Assembly: GCA_002712055.1 (NCBI GenBank)
Contig: PARV01000057.1
Coordinates: forward strand, 1 to 32,357
DNA: 32,357 bases
DNA from: Gammaproteobacteria bacterium
Lineage (GTDB): Bacteria > Pseudomonadota > Gammaproteobacteria > Pseudomonadales > Pseudohongiellaceae
Direction of reading: 5' to 3'
A program made the translations under genes and the position numbers. The notes under the pieces are model-generated. The model ran no database searches. It was not told the origin of the DNA and was given only the letters and a program-made list of their open reading frames with translations. Position 1 is the first letter of the stretch, and each line of letters opens with the position of its first letter. Shown piece by piece: positions 1-8,711 of the stretch.

Positions 1-3
1 CGT

Positions 4-88
4 GCGGACGTGGCGGAATTGGTAGACGCGCTAGATTTAGGTTCTAGTATCGTAAGGTGTGGGAGTTCAAGTCTCCCCGTCCGCACCA
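4..88 (+). tRNA. tRNA-Leu, anticodon TAG
   Basis: 7-bp acceptor stem GCGGACG/CGTCCGC; anticodon arm ctaga-ttTAGgt-tctag; long variable arm; T-arm GGGAGTTCAAGTCTCCC; encoded CCA end. Confidence 0.95.
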
Positions 89-157
89 TATCATTGTTTT
101 ATACCATCCTATAAAGTCCTGTAAGCTCCTAAATACCTTTGCAGTAGAAACAACAAT

Positions 158-373
158 ATGAAAAAATTTACTGAAATGGCTGTAGGAGAATACGGCCAAA
201 TGACTGAAGAAGAAAAAAGAGCTTCTATAATTGAAATACTAAGTTCACTTAATCCTGATACCAAAGAAGAGATGAAACAATTATTTTCAGAACGTTCACT
301 TGAGGAGCTTGAAAGGTTTGTAAAAAATCTGGTCACCTCTCCCTTATTTGACCAAATAACTAAGGAAAATTAG
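158..373 (+). CDS. small hypothetical acidic helical protein (71 aa)
   Basis: ORF between the tRNA and the redoxin gene; stop lies 14 nt before the next GTG start, so possibly co-transcribed. Confidence 0.55.
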   Translation: MKKFTEMAVGEYGQMTEEEKRASIIEILSSLNPDTKEEMKQLFSERSLEELERFVKNLVTSPLFDQITKEN

Positions 374-387
374 TAGAGGAAACTATC

Positions 388-1131
388 GTGTATTCATTAA
401 TTGGTGTTGGTGCTTTGGTTTTGAGTGTGCTGGTAGCATCGCATTGGTTTCGAGCTGTCAATAGGGTGGCATTGCCGAGAAATAGGGGCGGCCATCTTCT
501 GATTTTGGCATTGGCTGCGATGTTTGGATTGCTGGCGATTGCTCAGGGCGCTAATTGGGCTGGTGCCATTTGTGGAGGGATTTCTATTGTAATAGGCGTA
601 TTCTTTATTTTAACCGTGGCTATCGGTGCGCAGAAGGCTTCAGACCAAGCGATAGCCGCAGGAGCTCAGCTACCGGTATTTGGGGGGACCGATGAGAATA
701 ATGAATGCTTTGATTCTACTGAATTGGCGGGAACTCCTGTCCTGATTAAGTTTTTTCGTGGTCACTGGTGACCCTACTGTGTCGCCGAGTTGCGGCGATG
801 GGAAGAGCTCCGACCTGAATTCGATAAACGTAACGTTCGTATTTTGACGGTGTCTACTGACACTGTCAGTGAACTGGTGGCAGGACGAAAAAAGCACGGT
901 CTTGGTGGTTTGATGCTATCAGATCGAGATTTGTCAGTGACAGATCTTTTTGGACTAAGAAATTTGGGGATTCACTCTGGGATGCCTGGAAGCGCTAAAG
1001 CCCTGCCTGTCCCAACCTCTATTTTGGCAGATGCTAATGGTGAGGTGGTCTGGATGGACCAATCCGAAAATTATCAGCAACGCTCTGAGCCGGGTTTTGT
1101 TCTGAACGCTTTGCAGGAACATCTTGGTTAG
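388..1131 (+). CDS. membrane-anchored redoxin / peroxiredoxin-like selenoprotein (247 aa, Sec at residue 128), read through TGA 769-771
   Basis: GTG start at 388 after AGAGGAAA; hydrophobic N-terminal segments; ORFs 388-771 and 790-1131 share a frame; continuous translation ...GTPVLIKFFRGHW-U-PYCVAELRRWEELRPEFDKRNVRILTVSTD..., with TGA at the expected first Cys of the RGxWCPYC motif. Confidence 0.85.
782..798 (+). promoter_or_regulatory. candidate bacterial SECIS hairpin
   Basis: TCGCCG-AGTTG-CGGCGA: perfect 6-bp stem, 5-nt loop with G in the second position; 16 nt between the TGA and the loop. Confidence 0.7.
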
Positions 1132-1302
1132 TAAAGTCACTACAAACAAGAACTTTGTAACTATTGATTTATTATAAATCACTAGTTTATATCGATGTAA
1201 CTACTCGCGCTCAATAGTGGATATGAGATAATCTTATTTAAATACAATAAGTTAAAAAACCTATTTCCTTTGCCCCCATTTATTCAAAAGCAATTTTATC
1301 TA

Positions 1303-1602
1303 CTAAAACCGTAAATTAAGTTCTTGTAGTAGATGTACCTCTCCGTGGGAAGCTTTTAATCGAATAGGTTTAATTGCTTTATAAGCCTCACTTTCATACC
1401 AACCGTAAAACCCTTCTTCATCAGCAAATCGTAGAACTACTATCCTCTGATTTCGAGCTTCACCTTCAATTGGTTTTGGTGAGTCATCTACAGCTAGTAC
1501 TTCTATGCCTAATTCTTCAAACATTGGTAGAACTTTATTTTGATACTCTAGATATTTATCTTCGTCTTCGATAGATATGATTGCTACCATAATTAAACTC
1601 AT
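1303..1602 (-). CDS. DUF1330-like small protein
   Basis: MVAIISIEDEDKYLEYQNKVLPMFEELG...RIVVLRFADEEGFYGWYESEAYKAIKPIR resembles the DUF1330 (dimeric alpha-beta barrel) pattern. Confidence 0.7.
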   Translation of the reverse strand: MSLIMVAIISIEDEDKYLEYQNKVLPMFEELGIEVLAVDDSPKPIEGEARNQRIVVLRFADEEGFYGWYESEAYKAIKPIRLKASHGEVHLLQELNLRF

Positions 1603-1677
1603 ATGATCTCCTTAAAACTCTATTATTATTTATACTACTTATTGCCTTTCATTATGTTCAAATACCCTGTAGGTGCA

Positions 1678-2418
1678 TCAATACATTGGTGTTGGATGCC
1701 GAGTCGCTTCGCGGGTTAGTGTGTGCATGAACAATGTGAAATATTTACTCCCCAGCTTTTCAATGTCCGCCCCATCACCATTTGCAAGCATTAGTCCCAG
1801 TTTAACGCAAGACTCACAATCGAGCGTCATTAAGCTGTATTTGTAGCGGCTATGAAAATCCAGGATCTTATTGATTTTCAGCCCTTCTTTGGCTAACTGT
1901 TGCCAGTCGTGATAAGCGAATACTCGATTAACAAAATTTTCTTTGAGCACCGGATCAGATAAACGACCGGCTTCCTCCACCGGAAGCAACGGGTAATTGT
2001 CTATAATTACGCTGCTGAAAATACCAGAGCCAGGGTTTTCGTTGGGCATCCCATTTTCCCTATATACTTTGACTCGAAACACGCCACAGCTCGGTGAGCC
2101 TTTTATAAAAATATAACCACAAATATCTTGCAAATGCGGCAAGGTCCTTTGTCCATATGTCTTCAGTTTTTCAGTAACATCGAAGTTGGGATTGTCTACT
2201 TGTACCGCACGAGGCTGTTTCGGATCACCTATCAGTTGTATCGGCTTTCTCGGTACTCCTAATCCAATGCCCACTTCCGGACATACGGATTTAAACTGAA
2301 AATACTTAGCTAATTCTTTGGTACATACTAAAGAATGTTTGTGTCCACCGTTAAAGCGCACTTCTTCTCCGAGCAAGCAACTACTGATAGCAACACTAAT
2401 TTTGGACACTAATCTCAC
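1678..2418 (-). CDS. DUF523 protein with C-terminally disrupted DUF1722 domain (YbgA-like)
   Basis: ISSCLLGEEVRFNGGHK...SVCPEVGIGLGVPRKPIQL...KGSPSCG (DUF523) followed by FHSRYKYSLM (DUF1722 start); ends early in a shifted frame. Confidence 0.8.
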   Translation of the reverse strand: MRLVSKISVAISSCLLGEEVRFNGGHKHSLVCTKELAKYFQFKSVCPEVGIGLGVPRKPIQLIGDPKQPRAVQVDNPNFDVTEKLKTYGQRTLPHLQDICGYIFIKGSPSCGVFRVKVYRENGMPNENPGSGIFSSVIIDNYPLLPVEEAGRLSDPVLKENFVNRVFAYHDWQQLAKEGLKINKILDFHSRYKYSLMTLDCESCVKLGLMLANGDGADIEKLGSKYFTLFMHTLTREATRHPTPMY

Positions 2419-2481
2419 CCGTGCTGTTCAAATAGCTTAGTTATGACTGCAATTTTTAATCACGACCCTGTAGCTAGCAGG

Positions 2482-3030
2482 CTAAAAGTTGTCAAAAAGC
2501 TGGAGCCCCAAGCGTTGCTCGTAGCGAGCATCCTGTATCTCTTCCGCTAACAAATCTTTATCCAAGAGCGAACTGACATCTTCACTAATAAGCTGAATTG
2601 TCTCATGTTGTTGTTCTGGCCCCTTTGCCAGCTGTAGCATAGAACCCCATATACCTAACATACGGCTATCAATAGCGCGGAGTTCGTTTGTCTTTGCCCA
2701 TTCGGCAGCTATCTTTCCTCCCAGGGCGGTAAGATGTATTTCTAGTTCTTCTTTACGTTCTGGCCGAGCACTCCTGACGACTATATCCTGAATGTATAAC
2801 CAACCTGTGGGTACCATTAGATTCCCTTCATAAAAACTTATAACCCAGCGCAAATATTCCTGCTGAGACTGATCCGCCTTATTTTCGATGTCGGATTGAT
2901 AAGCGGATACAAAATAATGTTGCTCAGGTAATTCCGATGGCCAATTAGGTAAATCAGCGCTACGACATGCGCAAAGAGTCAAGCCCAAAAAAGAAATAAG
3001 TCCATATTTCACCATACCGAGCATAGGCAT
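2482..3030 (-). CDS. putative lipoprotein of unknown function
   Basis: N-terminal hydrophobic segment with lipobox-like LTLCAC. Confidence 0.6.
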   Translation of the reverse strand: MPMLGMVKYGLISFLGLTLCACRSADLPNWPSELPEQHYFVSAYQSDIENKADQSQQEYLRWVISFYEGNLMVPTGWLYIQDIVVRSARPERKEELEIHLTALGGKIAAEWAKTNELRAIDSRMLGIWGSMLQLAKGPEQQHETIQLISEDVSSLLDKDLLAEEIQDARYEQRLGLQLFDNF

Positions 3031-3074
3031 TAATTAGGCTCCAACTACGGGTTATCGAGTAATTTATTAGCTGA

Positions 3075-4595
3075 TTATCTACTTAGATCTTCTAAGCTCA
3101 TACCATTCGCTTGATCAATTATTTTGGCAAAGGCTCGCGTTGTAGCAGCAAGACTCACAGCGGGTATCGCTTCTGCGGTTTCTATATTCGTATGTAGTAA
3201 AACTCCAGCATGCATGATTACCACCGAAGGAACTAAAGTGCTGATCGTTCTTATTTCACCCGCAGGCCCACCAGTCTCAGTCCAGCGTGGAATGCCGAAA
3301 TCATCAAAAGCCTCAAGGGTAGTTGCAGTCAATTTTTCTGATCCATTGATGGTCCAGGAAAAAGGCCCAATAGAATTGGTCGAACACAATTCATTTCCCC
3401 ATCTATCGATAAGAGCGTGGGCAGAATGTTCTGCATTAATTAGTAAAACTGTTTGATCTAGAATTGATTCTCGATTTTCGAAAAGCCAGTTGTGTCCTGT
3501 GCGTGCGAGGTTATGATGCCCTGGCGTACCAATTATTTCGATTGTGCGTATTCTTTGGCTTTTCGGCACCTGAGCGAAATAGCGCATTAGTTCTAAGGCA
3601 GTTGCTACGCCAGAGGCATTGTCGCTAGCTCCTTCAAAATAGGCATCACGGTGAGCAACGATCACGATTCGTTCGGCATCTGCAGATGATGCCGGTACTT
3701 CACCGCGGACGCTAGACGTTGTTAATCCTTCCACCATGGTTACTTCAAGTTGAACATCAATTTTCACAGAGTTATTGTCGGGAGAATCCGTAAGCAGTTT
3801 CTGTAGTGCGGCGCCGTCCGCAGAACCAATGCTAAGGGTCGGCACATTGGTTCCAACGTCATAGAATGCAGTTTGCAAATTGCCAGGTAATTCCAGTACA
3901 ACCAGAATGGCAGCCGCTCCTAATTCATCAGCTCTTCGAATAGCGCCACTTCTAGCCGCTGAGTTTATGATAGTGCCGGAGGTGGGGATAGAATGAACCA
4001 CAACCGCTTTACCTGCTACATCTCTGCCGAAGAAATCAGTGACCAGTCCCAAACCCACGTCGACCAACTCCAGTTGTAATCCCTCCGGGCCTGTGCCCGG
4101 TGATCCATAAGCTGGCCAGGCAGAAGTAAGCTCGACTAATTCCTGCCCCTTTGTAGCAGAAATAATCCATCGGTCAGGAATCCATTGCGGCGGCAATACA
4201 ATTGAATCTTCACGTATATTTTCGACCCCGGTTTGATTTAGCTGTTCCATCATCCATAATGCTGTGTCATGGTCGGATTCCGTACCGATAATTCTTCCCC
4301 AGAATTGATTGCCGGCGTTTCGATACCTATGCGCAATTTCAGCTTGATCTACAACTAGTTGCTTCATGCGATTACCATCTATCGCGAGATAGGCATCATT
4401 ACTCGGCTCGACGAACCGTAGGTAAGAATCGTCCGCAGTAAAATCCAGCCCTGCAGTTTGTGAAGAGGGAGCGACACAACCCAAGGGATACTCAGTCAAG
4501 GATGTTTGATTGACTTGCGCGATGGTCGCGGATGAAAGTAAGAGGAAGAAAATGTATGTAAAGAGCGATGGGGTCCAGTGAATTCTCATAATCAA
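3075..4595 (-). CDS. secreted M28-family peptidase-like protein with PA-like insert
   Basis: signal peptide; VIVAHRDAYFEGASDNASGVATALEL resembles M28 H..D motifs; C-terminal LLHTNIETAEAI. Confidence 0.75.
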   Translation of the reverse strand: MIMRIHWTPSLFTYIFFLLLSSATIAQVNQTSLTEYPLGCVAPSSQTAGLDFTADDSYLRFVEPSNDAYLAIDGNRMKQLVVDQAEIAHRYRNAGNQFWGRIIGTESDHDTALWMMEQLNQTGVENIREDSIVLPPQWIPDRWIISATKGQELVELTSAWPAYGSPGTGPEGLQLELVDVGLGLVTDFFGRDVAGKAVVVHSIPTSGTIINSAARSGAIRRADELGAAAILVVLELPGNLQTAFYDVGTNVPTLSIGSADGAALQKLLTDSPDNNSVKIDVQLEVTMVEGLTTSSVRGEVPASSADAERIVIVAHRDAYFEGASDNASGVATALELMRYFAQVPKSQRIRTIEIIGTPGHHNLARTGHNWLFENRESILDQTVLLINAEHSAHALIDRWGNELCSTNSIGPFSWTINGSEKLTATTLEAFDDFGIPRWTETGGPAGEIRTISTLVPSVVIMHAGVLLHTNIETAEAIPAVSLAATTRAFAKIIDQANGMSLEDLSR

Positions 4596-4736
4596 TCCAT
4601 TTCTAATTCTTTATATAGGAGCAAGATAAAGTACAATACCTTTTTAGTAAAAGCGAATTGACACTCTATTGAAAGATAATGGACATGGTGTGCCCTTGGA
4701 GATACTTTTACGCGTTCTGGTTAGTGGAGTACTGAC

Positions 4737-6008
4737 ATGAAACATCTCTTCCTGAGTGGAATTCTTAGTACCTTGTTGCTTGCGTTGATTTCTTCTGTTA
4801 ACGGACAGGCTGTCCTGCGCAGTACAGATAATTGCAGCAACCACTCTCCCTCCGCAATTGCCACTTTCGCAGATGAGGATCTGGAAGAAATCGTAAGGAA
4901 TACGCTTGTAATTTCTACAGAAGACGCTCTCACCTGTGAATTGCTTTCTGAAATATCGCAGCTCTCGGTGGGGTCAGAGTCAGAACGCGTGATCTATGGT
5001 GGCACGTTACGACCATCACCGGAAAAACCAATCGAAAGCCTGGGTGGCATTCAAAACCTCCCGAATCTAACCTCATTAAGCATCTTGAATAGGCTGCTTA
5101 CGGACATTAGTCCCATAAGTGAGCTTACTAATTTACGGTTTCTTAGCCTGCATACAAATTGGATTAGTGATATCAGCCCTTTAAGTGAACTGACCGATTT
5201 AGAACAACTCATTATCAGTGAGAACCCGATTTCAGATATTAGTCCATTAAGTAGTCTCACCAAGCTGAGGCGGTTACATGTGCACGGCTTGTATCCTTAT
5301 CAACTTGAGCATTATTTGAGCTTTGACGACGGTCGCGATCCCAATGTCGTCTTCAATGGTATTACTGATGTAAGCCCTTTGGCCGGACTCACTGAGCTTC
5401 GCTTGCTCCGAATTCATTTGAATAGCGTTTCCGATATAAGTTCGTTGGCAGGTCTTACTAAAATGACCCACTTACGTCTTTACGATAATCAAATAAAAGA
5501 TATAAGTGCGCTCGAGGGAATGGATGATCTGATATTACTGTGGATTCACAATAATGAGATTGAAGACATCAGTGCCTTACGCAATAAGCCTGACATGTTA
5601 CAGCTTGGTTTGAATAACAATGCAATTTCAGACATCGATGTGCTTAGCTCCATGACTGACCTGGAGTATCTGTTCCTTAGCGAAAATCGGATCGAAGATA
5701 TCTCGGCACTAGGCAGACTGGAAGACTTGAAGGTATTGAGACTGGAGAATAACTCGATAACTGATGTGCAATCTCTCTCAGAGCTGCGCAATCTTAGAGA
5801 ATTAAGTCTTGCTCAAAATCCTTCGTTGTTTGATGTGCAGCCACTTCTTGCCAATGAGGGGTTAGGAAGAGGGGATGAGTTAGATCTAAGATTCACTTAC
5901 GTGCGGTGTTCGGACATGGATTCGTTTTCAAATAAAGGTATAAATCTGTTGCGAGTAACTTCATTAAATGGTTCAGCCTGTGCAGGTCGACGCCTGGAAG
6001 ACCCATAA
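4737..6008 (+). CDS. secreted leucine-rich-repeat protein (internalin-like 22-residue repeats)
   Basis: signal peptide; repeats of the type LTNLRFLSLHTNWISDISPLSE; flanking Cys-containing caps. Confidence 0.85.
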   Translation: MKHLFLSGILSTLLLALISSVNGQAVLRSTDNCSNHSPSAIATFADEDLEEIVRNTLVISTEDALTCELLSEISQLSVGSESERVIYGGTLRPSPEKPIESLGGIQNLPNLTSLSILNRLLTDISPISELTNLRFLSLHTNWISDISPLSELTDLEQLIISENPISDISPLSSLTKLRRLHVHGLYPYQLEHYLSFDDGRDPNVVFNGITDVSPLAGLTELRLLRIHLNSVSDISSLAGLTKMTHLRLYDNQIKDISALEGMDDLILLWIHNNEIEDISALRNKPDMLQLGLNNNAISDIDVLSSMTDLEYLFLSENRIEDISALGRLEDLKVLRLENNSITDVQSLSELRNLRELSLAQNPSLFDVQPLLANEGLGRGDELDLRFTYVRCSDMDSFSNKGINLLRVTSLNGSACAGRRLEDP

Positions 6009-6049
6009 ATGCGCTCCAAATAAGTCTTTAAGTTGAGGAAAAATTTCTC

Positions 6050-7114
6050 ATGAAAAGTATTTTGCATGGCACTACAAGATTAATTTACTCATCAGCTGCC
6101 TTTCTAATGTTGTTAGCAGTATCAAATTCAGCGATGGCGCAGCAACTTCTGGAGCCACACGAAACATGTGGCAATGATTCGAATGCCATCATCGCCTTCG
6201 CTGATCCTGTGTTGGAATCCATAGTGCGAGAAGCATTATCAATTGGTTCTGATGCCGCGCTTTCTTGTGGTGTCGCTGCAGAGCTCACTGCACTAAACGC
6301 TTCTGGTCCAGGTCCAGTTCGCGCCGTATCGGGATCGCCAGAGTGGAGAGATCCAGATCATGAGTTTCATGATTTATCTGGCATACAGAACCTTACCGGT
6401 CTGACTCGGTTGTCGATGAACAATCGAGGATTGAGGAACATCAGGCCTTTGACCAGTCTTACGAATCTTGTTGCTCTCAATCTGCACACGAATTGGATTA
6501 GCGATCTAAGTGCGCTGGCTGGCATGACAAAGCTGACAAGTTTGTTTCTCAGTGAAAACCCTCTTTCTGACATAAGCCCTTTAAGTGAACTCACGGAATT
6601 GCGTGTGCTAAGATTACATCGCCATGGCGATTTTATAGGAGGACAGAATCCTCGATCTTATCGAGGAGCGACCGGGATTCTGTTTACTAACTCCATCACT
6701 GATATCAGTCCCCTGGCAAAACTCACAAAGCTCGAAGACCTCAATATTCACACACAAGAAGTGAGTGACCTGATCCCTCTTGGAGGTATGACAAGCCTTA
6801 TCGAGTTACGACTTGCAGGAAATTTATTCACTGATCTTAGTCCCCTGCGAGGTCTTTCCAGCTTGCAAAACCTGGAGTTAACTGGAAATTCCATCACTGA
6901 CATTAGCCCCCTTAGCGGATTGTCTAATCTGGCCCGGCTCGATCTGCGCTACAACCCGGAGCTTAGTGATATTCGCGCCTTGCTTGAAAATCCAGGTATT
7001 GGTAGTGGCGATATTGTAGAGCTAAGACACACGAAAGTGACGTGCGAAGATCAGGGACTGTTGGCGGAAAAAGGAGTAGAAGTTCGGACTGAGCTGTTTT
7101 CCGCCTGCAACTAG
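6050..7114 (+). CDS. secreted leucine-rich-repeat protein, paralog of the preceding gene
   Basis: same N-cap (C-N..AI..FAD..LE.IVR..L.I....AL.C), LRR type and C-cap (LR.T.V.C). Confidence 0.85.
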   Translation: MKSILHGTTRLIYSSAAFLMLLAVSNSAMAQQLLEPHETCGNDSNAIIAFADPVLESIVREALSIGSDAALSCGVAAELTALNASGPGPVRAVSGSPEWRDPDHEFHDLSGIQNLTGLTRLSMNNRGLRNIRPLTSLTNLVALNLHTNWISDLSALAGMTKLTSLFLSENPLSDISPLSELTELRVLRLHRHGDFIGGQNPRSYRGATGILFTNSITDISPLAKLTKLEDLNIHTQEVSDLIPLGGMTSLIELRLAGNLFTDLSPLRGLSSLQNLELTGNSITDISPLSGLSNLARLDLRYNPELSDIRALLENPGIGSGDIVELRHTKVTCEDQGLLAEKGVEVRTELFSACN

Positions 7115-7136
7115 TTATTTAGAAATCGGAGCTACC

Positions 7137-8606
7137 ATGCATGCAAGTATAAATAACAATCATCTAGCGAATTATTGCAAGAACGCTGTAAATACAACAT
7201 TTGTTATGTTGAGTTGTTTAGCCATGAGTGCTATTGCGCAAACAAACTTGCCCCCTCTCAATGAAAGAGACACGGCCATGACCATGCCTGGTGAATTTAA
7301 TTTTGCCAGCGTTGGTGACTTGATGATTAGAAGGCCGGCTTCACAACTCGCCGATCCAGAAGTACAGGCGGTATTCGAACTTTTAAGAGAAGCTGATCTT
7401 ACTGTAGGAAATATGGAAGGAGAGTTAGCGAATCTTAAAGAATTCAATGGTCCGCTTAATGGTTTTGTGGGCACACACGAAGTAGCTATTGATTTAAAGG
7501 CTATGGGGTTCGATATGGTGAATCGTGCCCAGAACCATCTACTGGATGCAGAATTCGCTGGCATGTTTTCCACCAATGCACTATTGGATGATGCTGGAAT
7601 TGTTCATGCGGGCTCCGGTAAGAATTTGCAAGAAGCTGCTGCGCCTGCTTTTCTGGAAATTGCTAAAGGTCGTGCTGCGCTAATTGGTATGCACGCGCCA
7701 ATATTTCCTGAACATCGACGTCTTGCCGCTACTTCTCTGATTGGCAACCTTGGAGGTAGGCCTGGGCTTAACATGCTCAATTATCAGGAAACTATTTTGA
7801 TTTCCCAGGAGCAGTTTGATGCTCTGCAACAAGTGCGAGAGGGGTTTCTGCAATATCGCGATAATTATGACAACCCACGTCCAGTTGCCAATGTGTCTCC
7901 AACAACGGGAATAAACTTTCCAGCGTCCAGTTCAGGTCGTAACGATCCAACTTATCGAGTTGCAGAGGATGGCGAGATTCCAGGAACCGTTGTCTATCGA
8001 ATGGATACGGGTGATCTAGATCGAATCCTAAGAAATATTCGTAATGCGCGACAGTATGGCGATTTTGTCATTGCCGGTGCTCATATTCATCAAAGTCAGT
8101 CAGTCATGGAACTTCAACATCTGAGCACTCGACCACCTGACTTTTATGTCGAATTGGCTCACCGGGCAATCGATGCAGGCGCTGACGCTTTTGTTGGCAC
8201 TGGTGTACAAACTCTGCGTGGGATCGAAATTTATAATGGCAAACCTATCTTCTATGGCCTGGGAGAATTCTTCCGTGAAGCTCAGTGGGAGCTGCCAGTT
8301 GTCCTGGGTAATACGGATGCGAATCAACGAAGAGGGATGCAACAGTTCGCTCGAAACTTTGGAGGCTCCACGGAATCACTCGAAAGTTTAGTGGCCATTA
8401 GTCATTATGAAGATGGTGAGCTTACAGAAGTCAGGCTCTATCCAACTGAACTAGGAATTGATGGTCCCGATTCGCGCTTGGGTATTCCACGAATTGCGGA
8501 GTTACAGCATGCTCAGCAAATCCTTCAAAGAGTAGAACGCCTTTCCGATCAGTGGGGTACCGAGATCGTTATCGAAGGTAGCGTGGGAATTATTCACGTG
8601 CGATAA
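7137..8606 (+). CDS. CapA/PGA_cap-family (metallophosphatase-fold) secreted protein
   Basis: FASVGDLMIRRP...NMEGEL...NRAQNHLLDAEFAGM...AHRAIDAGADAFVG...RGIEIYNGKPIFYGLGEF. Confidence 0.8.
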   Translation: MHASINNNHLANYCKNAVNTTFVMLSCLAMSAIAQTNLPPLNERDTAMTMPGEFNFASVGDLMIRRPASQLADPEVQAVFELLREADLTVGNMEGELANLKEFNGPLNGFVGTHEVAIDLKAMGFDMVNRAQNHLLDAEFAGMFSTNALLDDAGIVHAGSGKNLQEAAAPAFLEIAKGRAALIGMHAPIFPEHRRLAATSLIGNLGGRPGLNMLNYQETILISQEQFDALQQVREGFLQYRDNYDNPRPVANVSPTTGINFPASSSGRNDPTYRVAEDGEIPGTVVYRMDTGDLDRILRNIRNARQYGDFVIAGAHIHQSQSVMELQHLSTRPPDFYVELAHRAIDAGADAFVGTGVQTLRGIEIYNGKPIFYGLGEFFREAQWELPVVLGNTDANQRRGMQQFARNFGGSTESLESLVAISHYEDGELTEVRLYPTELGIDGPDSRLGIPRIAELQHAQQILQRVERLSDQWGTEIVIEGSVGIIHVR

Positions 8607-8711
8607 CCACAATGTTCTAGGCAGAGAAATACGTGGTCTAACACTTAACTCTCTAATTGATTAATATGATGTGCTCTTGCTTGTCCAAATCCAAGTCGCT
8701 AAGCTAATTTC

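Noticed and set aside
769-771. Simple nonsense mutation or pseudogene at the TGA
   Set aside because: Possible but less likely: the codon is TGA exactly at the redox Cys, the downstream frame is intact, and a hairpin sits at the right distance.
790-1131. ORF 790-1131 as an independent gene
   Set aside because: Its frame is continuous with 388-771 and the redox motif PYC lies upstream of its ATG. The ATG at 799-801 region overlaps the candidate SECIS stem, and the protein would lack the active site.
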